From Clostridia bacterium (GTDB lineage: Bacteria; Bacillota; Clostridia; Lachnospirales; Anaerotignaceae), in NCBI GenBank assembly GCA_910575055.1, contig CAJTDC010000011.1, forward strand, positions 1 to 64,000: 64,000 nucleotides of DNA, in the 5' to 3' direction. Each line of letters begins with the position of its first letter. Positions within the stretch are counted from its first letter, which is position 1. Made by a program: the position numbers and the translations under genes. Below are positions 8,745-17,197 of the stretch, piece by piece. The notes below the pieces were generated by a model. That model made no database searches, was not told the DNA's origin, and worked only from the letters and a program-made list of their open reading frames with translations.

Positions 8745-9887
8745 ATGAATGTAAAAAAACAACTTTCTAATTTAGATTTTTGGCTAATTGGTGCTATTTG
8801 CATATTGTCCATATTTGGTATAATTTGTATTGGTAGTGCAACGCATATTAATTTAGGTGCAGACCCAGACAATTTTTATAAACAAATGATTTGGTTTGCT
8901 ATAGGCCTAGCTCTTATGATAGTTGCTTCTCTTGTGGATTATGAAGCTTTATCTCAATTTTATATACTTTTTTATTTATTAAATATATTGCTGTTAGTTG
9001 CTGTATTATTTTTAGGCACAAATGTAAAAGGTGCTACTCGTTGGATTGCTATTGGTCCTATCAATGTACAACCTTCTGAATTTGCAAAATTAATTATGAT
9101 ATTTTTTCTGGCTAAACTTTTAACAAAAAAACAGGAACAAATTAATCAAATTCCTACTCTTTTGTTAGTTTGTATCACTGTTGTTATTCCTGTTGTTTTA
9201 ATACAGAAACAGCCTTCTCTTTCTGCTAGTCTTGTACTTCTTGCTATATTATGTATTACATTATTTGTAGCTGGTATTGATTTTAAAATTATAAGACTTG
9301 TACTTTGTATTGTTGTACCTGCGATTGCTTTTGTATTATGGGACGTAAGCCTTGAAAAGCCATTAATTATGGATAAAATACTAAAACCTCACCAATTTAC
9401 AAGAATATTAACATTTGTTGACCCTAGCCGTGATATGGACTCTTATTATCAAACGGAAAAGGCAATTAATGCCATCGGCTCTGGTCAACTCAATGGAAAA
9501 GGGCTTTATCAAGGTACACTAAATCAATTAAGTTATTTACCTGAACCTCATAATGACTTTATTTTTTCTGTAATTGGGGAAGAATTTGGATTTATTGGCT
9601 GTGTCATTGTACTGTTGTTGTTGCTTTTTATCATATTTCGTTGTATATTAATAGCAGTATCTATTCGTGATTTCTTTAGCCAGCTTATTGTAGTGGGCGT
9701 TGCTGGTATGATTGCCTTTCAAACATTTATTAATGTTGGTGTTGCAACAGGCATTATGCCAAATACAGGTATGTCTTTACCTTTTGTTAGTTATGGTGGT
9801 AGTTCTATGTGGACAAATATGACGGCGATTGGTTTAGTATTAAATATCGGTATGAAACGTTCCAAATCGCTTTTTGAGGGGGTTTAA
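8745..9887 (+). CDS. rodA: RodA, SEDS peptidoglycan glycosyltransferase
   Basis: 380 residues with about ten membrane segments. SEDS signatures include TRWIAIGPINVQPSEFAK, the extracellular QLSYLPEPHNDFIFSVIGEEFGF with its conserved Asp, and the C-terminal GMSLPFVSYGGSS. RodA polymerises lipid II in partnership with the PBP2 encoded upstream. SD AGGAGG (8731-8736). It could in principle be FtsW, but placement after mre/PBP2/min genes supports RodA. Confidence 0.92.
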   Translation: MNVKKQLSNLDFWLIGAICILSIFGIICIGSATHINLGADPDNFYKQMIWFAIGLALMIVASLVDYEALSQFYILFYLLNILLLVAVLFLGTNVKGATRWIAIGPINVQPSEFAKLIMIFFLAKLLTKKQEQINQIPTLLLVCITVVIPVVLIQKQPSLSASLVLLAILCITLFVAGIDFKIIRLVLCIVVPAIAFVLWDVSLEKPLIMDKILKPHQFTRILTFVDPSRDMDSYYQTEKAINAIGSGQLNGKGLYQGTLNQLSYLPEPHNDFIFSVIGEEFGFIGCVIVLLLLLFIIFRCILIAVSIRDFFSQLIVVGVAGMIAFQTFINVGVATGIMPNTGMSLPFVSYGGSSMWTNMTAIGLVLNIGMKRSKSLFEGV

Positions 9888-10198
9888 AATTTACTTCCAT
9901 ACTCTTTTAAAATTGATTGAACTATGTGCAAATGTGACGAAAACAATACGGGCATTTTGTCCGTTTTGATAATAACTATACTTTAGATAAATGAAACACC
10001 AATTATCTAATGACAAGTTAAAACTTCTCACAAAAGAAAACGCAGGTTGCAGCGTTATGTATCACAAAAGATATAAAAAATAAAGAAAGGAGAAATTACG
10101 ACAAAACTTGCAGCATTATAGTAAAGCATAAATAAACTTTCTTAATAATATCGCAAAAGTTTATCGCTTATTATAATTTTTTCGTAATAGGTTGAATT
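9888..10198 (+). other. Gene-free interval before mgsA
   Basis: 311 bp without a supportable ORF. A weak hairpin ACGG...CCGT occurs near 9948-9964, and a -10-like TATAAT lies near 10173, about 25 bp before the mgsA start, without a clear -35. A good SD-like AAAGGAG near 10084 is not followed by a start codon. I see no identifiable RNA family. Confidence 0.3.
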
Positions 10199-10594
10199 AT
10201 GAATATAGCTTTAATTGCACACGACAACAAAAAAAAATTGATGGAAAATCTTTGTATTGCGTACCGTCATATACTTTGTAAACACGAATTATATGCCACT
10301 GGTACAACAGGTCGTCTTGTAGAAGAAACAGCAAATCTTATTGTTCATAAATATTTAGCAGGCCCTTTAGGTGGTGAACAGCAGCTTGGTGCACAAGTTG
10401 CCAGCAATGACATTGATTTAGTGATTTTTTTAAGAGACCCTGTAACACAAAAAAATTATGAACCTGATATTAATTCTATATTGCGTCTTTGCGATATGCA
10501 CAACATTCCTCTTGCAAGTAATTTAGCTACAGCAGAAATATTACTTCTTGCTTTAGATAGAGGTGATTTAGATTGGAGAAACGTGGTGAAATGA
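10199..10594 (+). CDS. mgsA: Methylglyoxal synthase, catalytic-position Asp to Glu
   Basis: 131 residues. It would convert dihydroxyacetone phosphate to methylglyoxal and phosphate, a glycolytic overflow route. Family blocks: [44 protein letters not shown]. The almost invariant GPxGGDQQ motif reads GPLGGEQQ: codon GAA at 10376-10378 gives Glu60 where the catalytic Asp (Asp71 of the E. coli enzyme) is expected. The fold is clearly MgsA but activity may be reduced or altered. DUF1294 starts one base after its stop. Confidence 0.88.
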   Translation: MNIALIAHDNKKKLMENLCIAYRHILCKHELYATGTTGRLVEETANLIVHKYLAGPLGGEQQLGAQVASNDIDLVIFLRDPVTQKNYEPDINSILRLCDMHNIPLASNLATAEILLLALDRGDLDWRNVVK

Positions 10595-10595
10595 T

Positions 10596-10928
10596 ATGTC
10601 TTTGTATATAAAAATATTATTACTCTATACACTCATTATAAATATAGCATTATTTTTTACAATGGGTTTTGACAAACATTGTGCTGTAAAAGAAAAGAGG
10701 CGTATTCCTGAAGCAACTCTTTTTATAATGGCACTATTGGGCGGCAGTATAGGTGGTTTTTTATCTATGAAGTTATTTCATCACAAAACAAAAAAGTGGT
10801 ATTTTTATGTAATTTTCGTTATAGCTTTGTTTTTTCAAATTATGTTATGGATATTACTTTTTTCCAAATCAAAAACATTTTTGTTACTTCCAGAAGCGAC
10901 AAGCAGCTACATCATGACATGGATATAA
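10596..10928 (+). CDS. DUF1294 family small membrane protein
   Basis: 110 residues. The family core is FDKHCAVKEKRRIPEATLF followed by LLGGSIGGFLSMKLFHHKTKKWYF, with hydrophobic segments at about 5-24, 45-65 and 70-92. DUF1294 proteins are small membrane proteins of unknown function. It is coupled to mgsA (1-nt gap) and ends at a strong hairpin. The last dozen residues beyond the third membrane segment are unconserved. Confidence 0.85.
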   Translation: MSLYIKILLLYTLIINIALFFTMGFDKHCAVKEKRRIPEATLFIMALLGGSIGGFLSMKLFHHKTKKWYFYVIFVIALFFQIMLWILLFSKSKTFLLLPEATSSYIMTWI

Positions 10929-10940
10929 TACAAAGTATGG

Positions 10941-10969
10941 GCCATTGGAAGTACTTTCCAATGGCTTTT
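10941..10969. terminator. Terminator between DUF1294 gene and sleB
   Basis: Perfect 10-bp stem GCCATTGGAA (10941-10950) / TTCCAATGGC (10956-10965) followed by TTTT on the plus strand. It lies between convergent genes; the T run favours termination of the plus-strand transcript. Confidence 0.8.
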
Positions 10970-10975
10970 GTGTGA

Positions 10976-11683
10976 CTATTTTACGCCGAATACATGTCTT
11001 CCTATAGATGTTGTAATAGGCACAGACCATATCCATCGGCTCGTTGCTGTGGCTGGGTTCCAATAATATAATGCACCATTTGTAGGATCCCAACCATTTA
11101 AAGCATCTTGTGCTGCACGAAATGCTGTATCATTTGGTGTTAATGTAATTTGACCATCTCTTACTGCATCAAAAGCCCCTCTTTGATATACCACCTCTGC
11201 GATAGAATTTGGAAAATCTTCACTAGATACTCTATTTAATATAACTGCACCTACTGCTACCTGTCCTTCATAAGGTTCTCCTCTTGCCTCTCCATGTATT
11301 GCTGAAGCCAACAAATATAAATCTTCATCAATATTGCTTTGTCCTGTTTGCCCTATGCCGCTGCTTCCTGTTCCAGAAGAAATTCCTAATGCACTTAATG
11401 TTGCCTCTCCTGCAATACCATCTGTTGTCAATCCATTGTCCCTTTGAAATGATACAATCGCATTATATGTACCTGTACCATAAATGCCGTCTACATTCCC
11501 TGTATAATATCCTTTGTTTTTTAATGCTTGCTGCACATCTCTTACAAGCTGTCCTCTTGTTCCCCAAGAAACATAAGAAATTGCTTCAACTGTTTCACTT
11601 TTATTTTTGCAATATAATGCCACTGATGCTGTCAAAAACACACAACATAGCAAAAAAATAATTTTAAACATTTTATTTTTCAT
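10976..11683 (-). CDS. sleB: Spore cortex-lytic enzyme SleB
   Basis: 235 residues from the ATG at 11683, which has SD TGGAGTG. A longer reading frame back to 11734 overlaps spoIIR and is rejected. N-terminal signal/anchor (about 1-25), a peptidoglycan-binding type 1 domain (RGQLVRDVQQALKNKGYY, about 45-100), then the SleB hydrolase domain with AIHGEARGEPYEGQVAVGAV, whose Glu is the expected catalytic residue. It degrades cortex peptidoglycan during germination. It is last in the ger-spoIIR-sleB run. Confidence 0.92.
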   Translation of the reverse strand: MKNKMFKIIFLLCCVFLTASVALYCKNKSETVEAISYVSWGTRGQLVRDVQQALKNKGYYTGNVDGIYGTGTYNAIVSFQRDNGLTTDGIAGEATLSALGISSGTGSSGIGQTGQSNIDEDLYLLASAIHGEARGEPYEGQVAVGAVILNRVSSEDFPNSIAEVVYQRGAFDAVRDGQITLTPNDTAFRAAQDALNGWDPTNGALYYWNPATATSRWIWSVPITTSIGRHVFGVK

Positions 11684-11712
11684 AGTATCACTCCAAAACA
11701 ACTTTTTCGATG

Positions 11713-12393
11713 TTATTTTCTTTCCTGCCACCACTCTACTATTTTAAATTTTACATTTGTGCTTATTTCTTGCTCTGCACTATCTATGATACAAAATTCT
11801 TCTTCTGTTAAACTTCCCTGCAAACGGATTTTACTTTCTTCTGTTATTTCTGAACAAGCAACATCTACATAACACAAAGGAGGATATACTACACACCACC
11901 AATTTTTCCCTTTTGCTTTTCCTATTTCCACGCGTAACGCCTCATACATTCCAGCAGGAAATGTTAATTCTCCATATTTTTTTAATGGAAATACTGTGTT
12001 TTCTAAACTTACATTTACATCATAGTCATATCCTTGTATAGCAATTTCTTGTAATGCTATATTTTTTATTCTGTCCATATTATTTTTTAAATATTGTTTT
12101 GTTTGTTCTTTGTTATGACATTTTTCTAATTCTTCCCCTAATTGCTGTAATATAGCATCTCTTACTGCTAATTTCAAATTTTGGTCACTTTCTGTATCAC
12201 TATTTGCTAATACGTGGAAACGTATTACTTTTTGTGCTATACCACTTTGTATATGTTCTGAATACACTTTTGTAGCATAAATACTACAACATAACAAAAA
12301 TATTAGTGTCAAAACACAACACCATAAAATATTTTTTTTCTCCATTTTTAATATATATTTCGCTCTATAATATGTATATGCCAATCCTTTCAT
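11713..12393 (-). CDS. spoIIR: Stage II sporulation protein R
   Basis: 226 residues from ATG 12393 (SD gcaggtg). An N-terminal membrane/secretion segment lies at about residues 24-42, followed by the family core VIRFHVLANSDTESDQNLKL and the domain ending near WWCVVYPPLCYVD. SpoIIR is made in the forespore and triggers SpoIIGA to process pro-sigma-E in the mother cell. It lies 80 bp after gerAC and 29 bp before sleB on the minus strand, so it may share their transcript. Confidence 0.92.
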   Translation of the reverse strand: MKGLAYTYYRAKYILKMEKKNILWCCVLTLIFLLCCSIYATKVYSEHIQSGIAQKVIRFHVLANSDTESDQNLKLAVRDAILQQLGEELEKCHNKEQTKQYLKNNMDRIKNIALQEIAIQGYDYDVNVSLENTVFPLKKYGELTFPAGMYEALRVEIGKAKGKNWWCVVYPPLCYVDVACSEITEESKIRLQGSLTEEEFCIIDSAEQEISTNVKFKIVEWWQERK

Positions 12394-12473
12394 ATTTTCA
12401 CCTGCTTTTTTATTTGATGAAAAAAGGATTGACCACAATATCAAATTTTATACCTCTCTATTAAAAAAACAAA

Positions 12474-13601
12474 TTAATCTACAACGCCTATTGTTCTAAT
12501 TTTGACAGAAACCGTTACATCAAATACTGTATTTTGTATCATTTCATTTGCATTATTTCCATATTTTTGATACAGTTCTGTATTTTGTTTTTTCAATTCA
12601 GAAGCGATATCAAATATATCTTTTTTATATTTTTTTTGTGCTAATGCTATTGTATTTTCTATTTCTGATTTTATGATGATTTCAAACATATTTTCTATTT
12701 CATTTATAGAACTGCTTTGAAATATGTTTCTGCTTTCTAAATTGCTTCCTTCTGCACTACCTTCTATAAAAAGTTTGATATGACAAATGAGCTGATTATT
12801 TTCTTCTGTAAAATATAGTTTACTTTTATTTTTATAAACCCACATAGGAACAGTATTATTTTGCCAAATTCCTTCTATTACAGCCCCTTTTCCTTCTTGT
12901 TGCAATAATAATACTCCTTGTTCCTGTTTGTCTGTTAAATCGCCAATAAAAGCGTAATCACTTAGTGCAATGCCTCCTCCTATTTTAATGCCTTGTTCTG
13001 TTGTTGTAATTTTAGGCAATATGCTGTTTCCTTTACTTTGTCTTAGTTCTCTCAAAAATGTTTCTAAATCTAATTTTTTTGTTACAGCAACATCTTGTGC
13101 TGTATTTTTATAAAAATCCCATATAAAAAGTCCTGTAGAAGCATCTTCTTCTAATATAGCATTGACACATTCTTGTGCACTACCTTCTGTACCCAGCAAT
13201 ATAATCTTTCCTGAAATATCTTGATTTCTTTCTAATTCGTCTAATATAGACTGCAAATATTGTTTTTGCTGAAGTAATTCTTTTCCTAATACTACTGTTT
13301 TTAACTGTCCTAAATAAACCTGTCTACTACTGTAAGTGTCTGCCTGTCTTACAGCAGATGCAATACTATCTCCTTTTACTGTAATACCTTTTTCTGGAGC
13401 TTCACTATTACTACTTTCTTCTCCACTGTTCATTGCTGAAAGTTGTGCAGGTGCCAACGTCAACAAATATTTGTTATCGTCATCACTTTTATCTATACCC
13501 ATTGTAATAATATAACTTCTGTCTTCCATTTCTTTATCGTCCCAGCAACCAGTAAGGAAACAAACCATCAATACTATTAAACCTTTTTTTATATATTTCA
13601 C
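12474..13601 (-). CDS. gerAC: Germinant receptor subunit C, Ger(x)C lipoprotein
   Basis: 375 residues from GTG 13601, overlapping the gerAB stop by 4 nt (GTGA). Signal peptide with lipobox LTGC near residue 19, then the family opener WDDKEMEDRSYIITMGID and a Ger(x)C C-terminal domain. GerAC-type lipoproteins sit on the outer face of the spore inner membrane as part of the A-B-C nutrient receptor. The substrate cannot be read from sequence; symbol given by family (gerA/gerK). Confidence 0.9.
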   Translation of the reverse strand: MKYIKKGLIVLMVCFLTGCWDDKEMEDRSYIITMGIDKSDDDNKYLLTLAPAQLSAMNSGEESSNSEAPEKGITVKGDSIASAVRQADTYSSRQVYLGQLKTVVLGKELLQQKQYLQSILDELERNQDISGKIILLGTEGSAQECVNAILEEDASTGLFIWDFYKNTAQDVAVTKKLDLETFLRELRQSKGNSILPKITTTEQGIKIGGGIALSDYAFIGDLTDKQEQGVLLLQQEGKGAVIEGIWQNNTVPMWVYKNKSKLYFTEENNQLICHIKLFIEGSAEGSNLESRNIFQSSSINEIENMFEIIIKSEIENTIALAQKKYKKDIFDIASELKKQNTELYQKYGNNANEMIQNTVFDVTVSVKIRTIGVVD

Positions 13602-14704
13602 ACTTGTTTCCTCCTTTTTATGTTATCTATTACGAAAAGTACAACGGGCAATATTAAAATATAAAATGTACCTCCATATTTTTTTAATCGTTCCATATAT
13701 TCGTGTGTACTCGCTACATCTTGAGGCAATATTGCTACCAAAAACACAATTACCATAACAAACAACATCCATTTTCTTGCTGGTATTTTTTTATTTTTAT
13801 TCTGTTGTATTCTTTCAAATAATATTGTGACAAAAAATAATGCTGCACTTACAGATGCAAATATAGAAACTACCCAAAACCAAAGCATAAATATATCTTG
13901 TCTATCCAAAAAAGAACCAGGTAATTGTAATGAATCCATCATTTGAAGCACTGGAAACAATTTATTTGTTACAGAATACTGACCAAAAACTGCAATTGTT
14001 AAAAGCGTTATAAGTGTCATAAAAAACGCAATTATCAAACCTGCTTGTAACATACCTTTTTTTGCTCTTTTAGGGCATTGTAAATAAGGAAATACCAAAA
14101 ATAGAAATTCTAATCCTTGAAAAGAAAGTATTGTATACCACGTTCCTTTTGCAATATCAGAAGTGCTATGACTCAGCACAGGACGCAAATTACTATAATC
14201 TGCTGTAAAAATAGCCAGAAACATTAATATCAAAAAAGGAACAAATACAAATACAAACAATATCTCTCCTGTTCTGGCACGACATTCATACCCTATTGCA
14301 GATACATAACTACAAATCAAAAGCATAGCAAGTGCTGTGATAAATATAGGAGTACGAAAAAGCATAGATTGTCCTATCATTTCACAAAATATACGTAGTT
14401 CTAGCCCTGCTCCTATCATTATTTTTATAGCAAGTCCTAGTGACAGTAATAACCCTACAGGACGACTAAGCAACATTTGAGAAATTTCTACTACGGTTTT
14501 ATTGGTATATCTTTGCCCTAATATTGTAAAAACAAGTGTAAAAACTGCCATAATGATACTACCTAAAAGTACTGCTATATAAGCATCATTTCCTGCTACA
14601 TTTACTGTTTGTCTTGGAAGTGTTACAACACCTGTTCCAAATAAATCTAATATCAGCAACGCTTGTAACTGCCTTATTGAAATTTTATCATTTTCGGAAA
14701 ACAT
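13598..14704 (-). CDS. gerAB: Germinant receptor subunit B, GerAB family transporter-like
   Basis: 368 residues with about ten membrane helices and the APC-superfamily style N-terminus ISIRQLQALLILDLFGTGVV. GerAB-type subunits resemble amino-acid permeases and are thought to bind the nutrient germinant. Its ATG overlaps the gerAA stop by one base (TAATG), and its stop overlaps gerAC, so the three genes form a tight operon. Confidence 0.92.
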   Translation of the reverse strand: MFSENDKISIRQLQALLILDLFGTGVVTLPRQTVNVAGNDAYIAVLLGSIIMAVFTLVFTILGQRYTNKTVVEISQMLLSRPVGLLLSLGLAIKIMIGAGLELRIFCEMIGQSMLFRTPIFITALAMLLICSYVSAIGYECRARTGEILFVFVFVPFLILMFLAIFTADYSNLRPVLSHSTSDIAKGTWYTILSFQGLEFLFLVFPYLQCPKRAKKGMLQAGLIIAFFMTLITLLTIAVFGQYSVTNKLFPVLQMMDSLQLPGSFLDRQDIFMLWFWVVSIFASVSAALFFVTILFERIQQNKNKKIPARKWMLFVMVIVFLVAILPQDVASTHEYMERLKKYGGTFYILILPVVLFVIDNIKRRKQV

Positions 14705-16191
14705 TACATTCTGCCTCCCTTTTCTCTTTGTCTGTGTTTGTCATTAGAAAAAATAGGTCTTTTTTTCATAAACCAAAGTGGCAAACGAAATATACTATCT
14801 TCTAAATCATTATAGTCATTTATTGATGCAGAACAAAAAGGATACAAAAATGGTATATGAAAACTTTTTAAACTTGCCATATGAATTAACATTAGTATGA
14901 GTGCAAGCCAAAAACCGTATAATCCCAATAATGAAGAAAATAATAGTACAATATATTTTGTTAAACGCAGTCCTGAAACTAATGCAATATTTGGAATAAC
15001 AAAAGTACATATTCCCGTCAAAGCAGAAACAATTACTACACTTGGACTAACAATGCCTGCTTCTACGGCCGCCTGCCCTATAATAATGCCTCCTACAATG
15101 CCTATTGTAGAACTGACAGGAGAAGGCAATCGGATACCTGCTTCTCTCAAAAGTTCAAAAGCTAATTCCATTATTAATATCTCTCCTACTGCTGGAAATG
15201 GAATATTTTGTCTTGTTTCTGCTATTTTCAGTGCTAAATTGGTAGGTATCATAGATGGGTGAAATACTGTCAATGCAATATACAATCCTGGCAATGCTAC
15301 CGCTAAAAAACCAGCACAATATCTTATCAGTCTTATAAAACTCATAATCTCCCATCTATCATAATAGTCTTCTGCTGCTTGAAAAAATACATTTAATGTT
15401 GCAGGTGCCATCACAACAAATGGAGTATTATCTATTACAATGACTACACGCCCCTCCAACAATGCAGAACTTGCTTTGTCAGGGCGTTCTGTCATTTGTA
15501 ATTGTGGAAAAGGAGAAAGCCATTTATTTTCTAATAACTGGTCAATATATCCACTATCTAATATTACATCAATATCAATTTGATTAATTCTATTTTCTAC
15601 TTCCTGTAATATTTCTTTTCTTACAATATCCTCCATATACAATATTGCAACATCTGTTTTGCTTCTTTTTCCTACTTTTGTTCTTTTTACTTTTAATTTG
15701 GTATCTCTTATTCTTCTTCTAATTAATACAATATTGGTTGCTCCTATTTCTGTAAAAGCATCTTTAGGTCCTTGCACAACCACTTCTGTTTTTGCTTCGC
15801 TTACCCCTCTGGAAGGAAAACCTTTTGTAGAAGCCTGCAATGCAATGTCATTTCCGTCCATAAGCAATATGGTATCTCCTAAAAGTACTGCATCAAATAT
15901 TTCTTGAAATGTTTTGACTTCTGTCATTTCTCCAATGGCAATGACTTCTTCATTTAATCTTTTAAGCATACCTTCTTTTTTGCCATCAATACGACAACGG
16001 TTCATAATATTTGTCAATATACTTTCTTCTATAGCACTACCATTTACAATATTGTCTGTATAAATCATATATACAGCAATTTCTTTTTTCTCTCCTACAA
16101 AAAAACGCCTTTTTACAATATCACCACAATTTTGAAAAGCATTTTCTATTACTTTGATATTTTTTTCTAAATTGCTTGAAATCTGTTCCAA
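14704..16191 (-). CDS. gerAA: Germinant receptor subunit A, GerAA family
   Basis: 495 residues from TTG 16191 (SD taggtgg). An N-terminal soluble domain of about 280 residues (RRFFVGEKKEIAVYMIYTD; GPKDAFTEIGATNIVLIRRR) precedes several membrane helices and conserved FELLREAGIRLP and SPVSSTIGIVGGIIIGQAAV. GerAA is the oligomeric membrane subunit of nutrient germinant receptors. It is first in the operon; 275 bp upstream I could not identify a convincing sigma-G promoter. Confidence 0.93.
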   Translation of the reverse strand: MEQISSNLEKNIKVIENAFQNCGDIVKRRFFVGEKKEIAVYMIYTDNIVNGSAIEESILTNIMNRCRIDGKKEGMLKRLNEEVIAIGEMTEVKTFQEIFDAVLLGDTILLMDGNDIALQASTKGFPSRGVSEAKTEVVVQGPKDAFTEIGATNIVLIRRRIRDTKLKVKRTKVGKRSKTDVAILYMEDIVRKEILQEVENRINQIDIDVILDSGYIDQLLENKWLSPFPQLQMTERPDKASSALLEGRVVIVIDNTPFVVMAPATLNVFFQAAEDYYDRWEIMSFIRLIRYCAGFLAVALPGLYIALTVFHPSMIPTNLALKIAETRQNIPFPAVGEILIMELAFELLREAGIRLPSPVSSTIGIVGGIIIGQAAVEAGIVSPSVVIVSALTGICTFVIPNIALVSGLRLTKYIVLLFSSLLGLYGFWLALILMLIHMASLKSFHIPFLYPFCSASINDYNDLEDSIFRLPLWFMKKRPIFSNDKHRQREKGGRM

Positions 16192-16339
16192 CAGATACCA
16201 CCTACTTTAACATACTTTTTATTAGCTTTTGCCAAATGATAAAAAATATGTAAGTTTTTTATAAAAATTGCTATTCTAATATTTTATAATTTCTTAAAAA
16301 ATAGCTTTGTTAAAATTTTTGCAATATGCAATAAAATAT

Positions 16340-16368
16340 TTGACAAATAATGTAAATTAATGTATAAT
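16340..16368 (+). promoter_or_regulatory. Consensus vegetative promoter for the 16467 gene
   Basis: TTGACA (16340-16345), a 17-bp spacer and TATAAT (16363-16368): a perfect match to the housekeeping sigma consensus. The start codon follows about 100 bp downstream, leaving a roughly 90-nt leader. The rest of the gerAA-16467 gap is AT-rich without other clear signals. Confidence 0.85.
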
Positions 16369-16466
16369 CACAATATATGAATACAAAAGGATGTGATAGT
16401 AAAAAAAGTTAAAAGTTACATATAAAGATAAAGAGTTAAGGATTAAAAAAAGAGAGAAGAATATGT

Positions 16467-16958
16467 ATGTTATTTAAAAAATACTTATCATTAGCTTTAG
16501 TTGCTGTAACAGCTTCTACATTTACTTTACCTACAAATATCGTATTTGCAAACGATAATATCACAGTTCAAAGCAATGTAGTAAAAAAAAGAGTTTTTTC
16601 TGTTTCTTCAAATGGTGAATTAATACTTATAACAAATAATACACAAACAAGAGTTGCAAGCGATGAAAGAATTGTAATTGCATCATATGAATTATCAGCA
16701 GAACAAATTCAAACACTAGCTGACAATATGAAATTTTATCAAAATAACTGGTTTGGCTTTGGAGAATTTTTAGTTGAATTAATTAATCCAGTAACTGCTG
16801 TTGCAGCTTATTGTCATAGTCTTGCAAGAAATGCTATTTTTAGGCAGGACGTAGTAGACGCTGCAAAAAATGGGGATAGAATGAGAATTATTATTATAGA
16901 TTATAAAGATTACCATACTTCATATTCTGTACAAGTAGAATATGAAGTAATCCATTAA
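16467..16958 (+). CDS. Small secreted protein of unknown function
   Basis: 163 residues. A Sec signal peptide (MLFKKYLSLALVAV..., cleavage likely after VFA near residue 28) is followed by a mostly beta-type region, a short hydrophobic stretch (GFGEFLVELINPVTAVAAY) and a C-terminal beta strand region. No family was recognised. It has its own perfect promoter and is followed 26 bp later by a 54-residue membrane ORF. A bacteriocin or effector with a membrane partner is possible but not shown. Confidence 0.75.
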   Translation: MLFKKYLSLALVAVTASTFTLPTNIVFANDNITVQSNVVKKRVFSVSSNGELILITNNTQTRVASDERIVIASYELSAEQIQTLADNMKFYQNNWFGFGEFLVELINPVTAVAAYCHSLARNAIFRQDVVDAAKNGDRMRIIIIDYKDYHTSYSVQVEYEVIH

Positions 16959-16984
16959 ATTTAACTTATTTAAGGTAAGTTTCA

Positions 16985-17149
16985 ATGATAAAAGAATTTT
17001 TAAAAAGTTTTTTGTTCTATACCTTTTTATTTCTTATTATTTTTGCACCAATATATAAATCAAGAACTACATGGCCAAATAGCAAAATATGTATTATCTG
17101 TTTTTTATTGAATATTGTAGTAAGTTATAAAAGAGCAAAAAATAAATAA
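16985..17149 (+). CDS. Possible 54-residue membrane protein
   Basis: Begins at ATG 16985 with a weak SD (taaggtaag) and ends at TAA 17149. Hydrophobic residues dominate positions 5-23 and 35-47, with a lysine-rich tail (YKRAKNK). It lies 26 bp after the secreted protein gene and ends just before the shared terminator, so the two probably form one transcript. Its coding status rests on position and hydrophobic pattern only. Confidence 0.5.
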   Translation: MIKEFLKSFLFYTFLFLIIFAPIYKSRTTWPNSKICIICFLLNIVVSYKRAKNK

Positions 17150-17152
17150 AGT

Positions 17153-17192
17153 ACAAAAAAATCGGTAACATAAAAATGCTACCGATTTTTTT
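17153..17192. terminator. Bidirectional terminator
   Basis: ATCGGTA (17161-17167) pairs with TACCGAT (17180-17186), flanked by a run of A before and T after, between convergent genes. It would serve both the 16467 transcript and the minus-strand aminotransferase gene. Confidence 0.85.
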
Positions 17193-17197
17193 TATCA

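Noticed and set aside
11284-11661. 125-codon plus-strand ORF opposite sleB
   Set aside because: Low-complexity shadow of the sleB coding sequence, which has clear domains.
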